From Nanobdellota archaeon (GTDB taxonomy: Archaea; Nanobdellota; Nanobdellia; SCGC-AAA011-G17; VGLX01): 5,488 bases of DNA. Positions within the stretch are counted from its first letter, which is position 1, and each line of letters opens with the position of its first letter. The stretch lies in the NCBI GenBank assembly GCA_018894775.1, contig JAHIPG010000245.1:1-5488 (forward strand). Direction: 5' to 3'. Shown piece by piece: positions 5,022 through 5,488 of the stretch. The notes beneath the pieces are model-generated. The model was not told where the DNA came from. It saw nothing but the letters and a program-made list of their open reading frames with translations, and did no database searches. The translations under genes and the position numbers were made by a program.

Positions 5022-5034
5022 AAAAAGAAAAAAA
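5022..5034 (-). terminator. Oligo-T terminator after the alba gene
   Basis: On the minus strand this reads TTTTTTTCTTTTT starting 8 nt after the Alba stop codon, a typical archaeal intrinsic terminator. It separates the rps17e-alba unit from the antiporter promoter. Confidence 0.7.
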
Positions 5035-5042
5035 TAAGGATT

Positions 5043-5357
5043 TTATTGTTTTTTAGCTAAGGTTATCTCAATTGTGGATACTCTTACCTGTCTTCCTTCT
5101 TTGTTTTCGAACTCTTCGCTCTCTATGCTTATGTTTCCAAGGTCCACCTGGTTCTCTAGGAATCTTTTTCTCACTACTTCTGCAACATCTACTGCCCTAG
5201 AAATGAACTTACCTCTTGCCTTAATGATTACTTCTTTTGCATCTTGTGTTGTGAACTGCATAACAACTCCTGTCACATAGTTCATAAAAGGCTTGCCACC
5301 TATAAACACAGAATGGTCATCTGGATTCCTACTTTTTTTCTGTACTTCGTCTGCCAT
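5043..5357 (-). CDS. albA: Alba-family DNA/RNA-binding protein
   Basis: This 104-residue archaeal chromatin protein matches Alba throughout. It has FIGGKPFMNYV (18-28, the nucleic-acid-binding loop and first helix), VIIKARGKFISRAVD (43-57, strand and second helix) and GRQVRVSTIEI (88-98, last strand). Alba dimers coat DNA and also bind RNA. Lys22 matches Lys17 of Sulfolobus Alba; the acetylated Lys16 position is Gly21 here. An acidic/basic 15-residue N-terminal tail precedes the fold. A strong ribosome binding site precedes the ATG at 5357. The gene lies 36 nt downstream of rps17e on the same strand, so the two may be co-transcribed, and a T-rich terminator follows. Confidence 0.96.
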   Translation of the reverse strand: MADEVQKKSRNPDDHSVFIGGKPFMNYVTGVVMQFTTQDAKEVIIKARGKFISRAVDVAEVVRKRFLENQVDLGNISIESEEFENKEGRQVRVSTIEITLAKKQ

Positions 5358-5365
5358 TTGCTGTA

Positions 5366-5370
5366 CCTCC
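5366..5370 (-). promoter_or_regulatory. Ribosome binding site of alba
   Basis: GGAGG on the minus strand, followed by T, ends 8 nt before the alba ATG. It shows that this gene is translated from a leadered message, unlike mazG and the antiporter gene. Confidence 0.8.
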
Positions 5371-5393
5371 GTAGTTTGTGTCTTTAAAGACTA

Positions 5394-5488
5394 TTATACT
5401 GCCTCTAATCTCGCTTGCTTAGTAAGTCTTGTGATGTATCCTGCAATGACATTTCTTAGTTTCTTTGATCCTACTTCTGCTACTTCAT
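5394..5488 (-). CDS. rps17e: Ribosomal protein S17e, 3' part only
   Basis: The last 30 codons and the stop (TAA at 5394-5396 on the minus strand) are present; the gene continues past the right edge of the window. The visible protein, beginning EVAEVGSKKLRN and continuing IAGYITRLTKQ, matches the conserved SKKLRN-IAGY(V/I)TRL core near the C terminus of archaeal S17e, a small-subunit ribosomal protein shared by archaea and eukaryotes and absent from bacteria. The tail ends with ARLEAV. It lies 36 nt upstream of alba; the gap contains the palindrome GTCTTTAAAGAC (5380-5391). Confidence 0.88.
   Translation of the reverse strand, partial: EVAEVGSKKLRNVIAGYITRLTKQARLEAV

Overview
The window is AT-rich archaeal DNA. 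The evidence is the Alba chromatin protein, the ribosomal protein S17e, two tRNA genes interrupted by bulge-helix-bulge introns, and TATA boxes placed about 25-27 nt before start codons. No 3' CCA is encoded in either tRNA. Small compact genes, overlapping stops and single-domain or half-size enzymes would suit a reduced-genome (DPANN-like) archaeon, but that placement is an inference.

Layout. Positions 9-122 hold a tRNA-Ala(GGC) broken by two tiny introns at unusual places, one in the D stem and one between the anticodon stem and the variable loop. After a 134-nt gap with probable promoter elements comes a run of five plus-strand genes: a HAD-family hydrolase (257-904), a Ham1/RdgB-type ITP/XTP pyrophosphatase (906-1460), a single-domain MazG NTP pyrophosphohydrolase (1493-1864) and two HIT-family proteins (1857-2258 and 2255-2674). 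Junctions are a 1-nt gap, a 32-nt gap with its own promoter, an 8-nt overlap and a 4-nt overlap. A CAU-anticodon tRNA, probably elongator Met, with a 45-nt canonical intron follows (2695-2814), then a half-size EamA/DMT membrane protein (2839-3267).

The right part is on the minus strand: a KefB-like cation:proton antiporter with a C-terminal TrkA-N/RCK domain (3264-4973), whose stop overlaps the stop of the EamA gene, then Alba (5043-5357) and the 3' end of rps17e (5394-5488), which runs off the window edge.

Function. The five-gene run looks like a nucleotide-pool housecleaning cluster. RdgB and MazG hydrolyse non-canonical or excess NTPs to NMP and PPi, HIT proteins cleave nucleoside-phosphate or phosphoramidate adducts, and the HAD protein may act on a small phosphorylated product. 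The two HIT paralogues differ: the second has a canonical active site, while the first has lost the third histidine of the HIT triad and the ribose-binding aspartate. No CRISPR array, insertion sequence or defence system is visible. The most unusual element is the two-intron tRNA-Ala.
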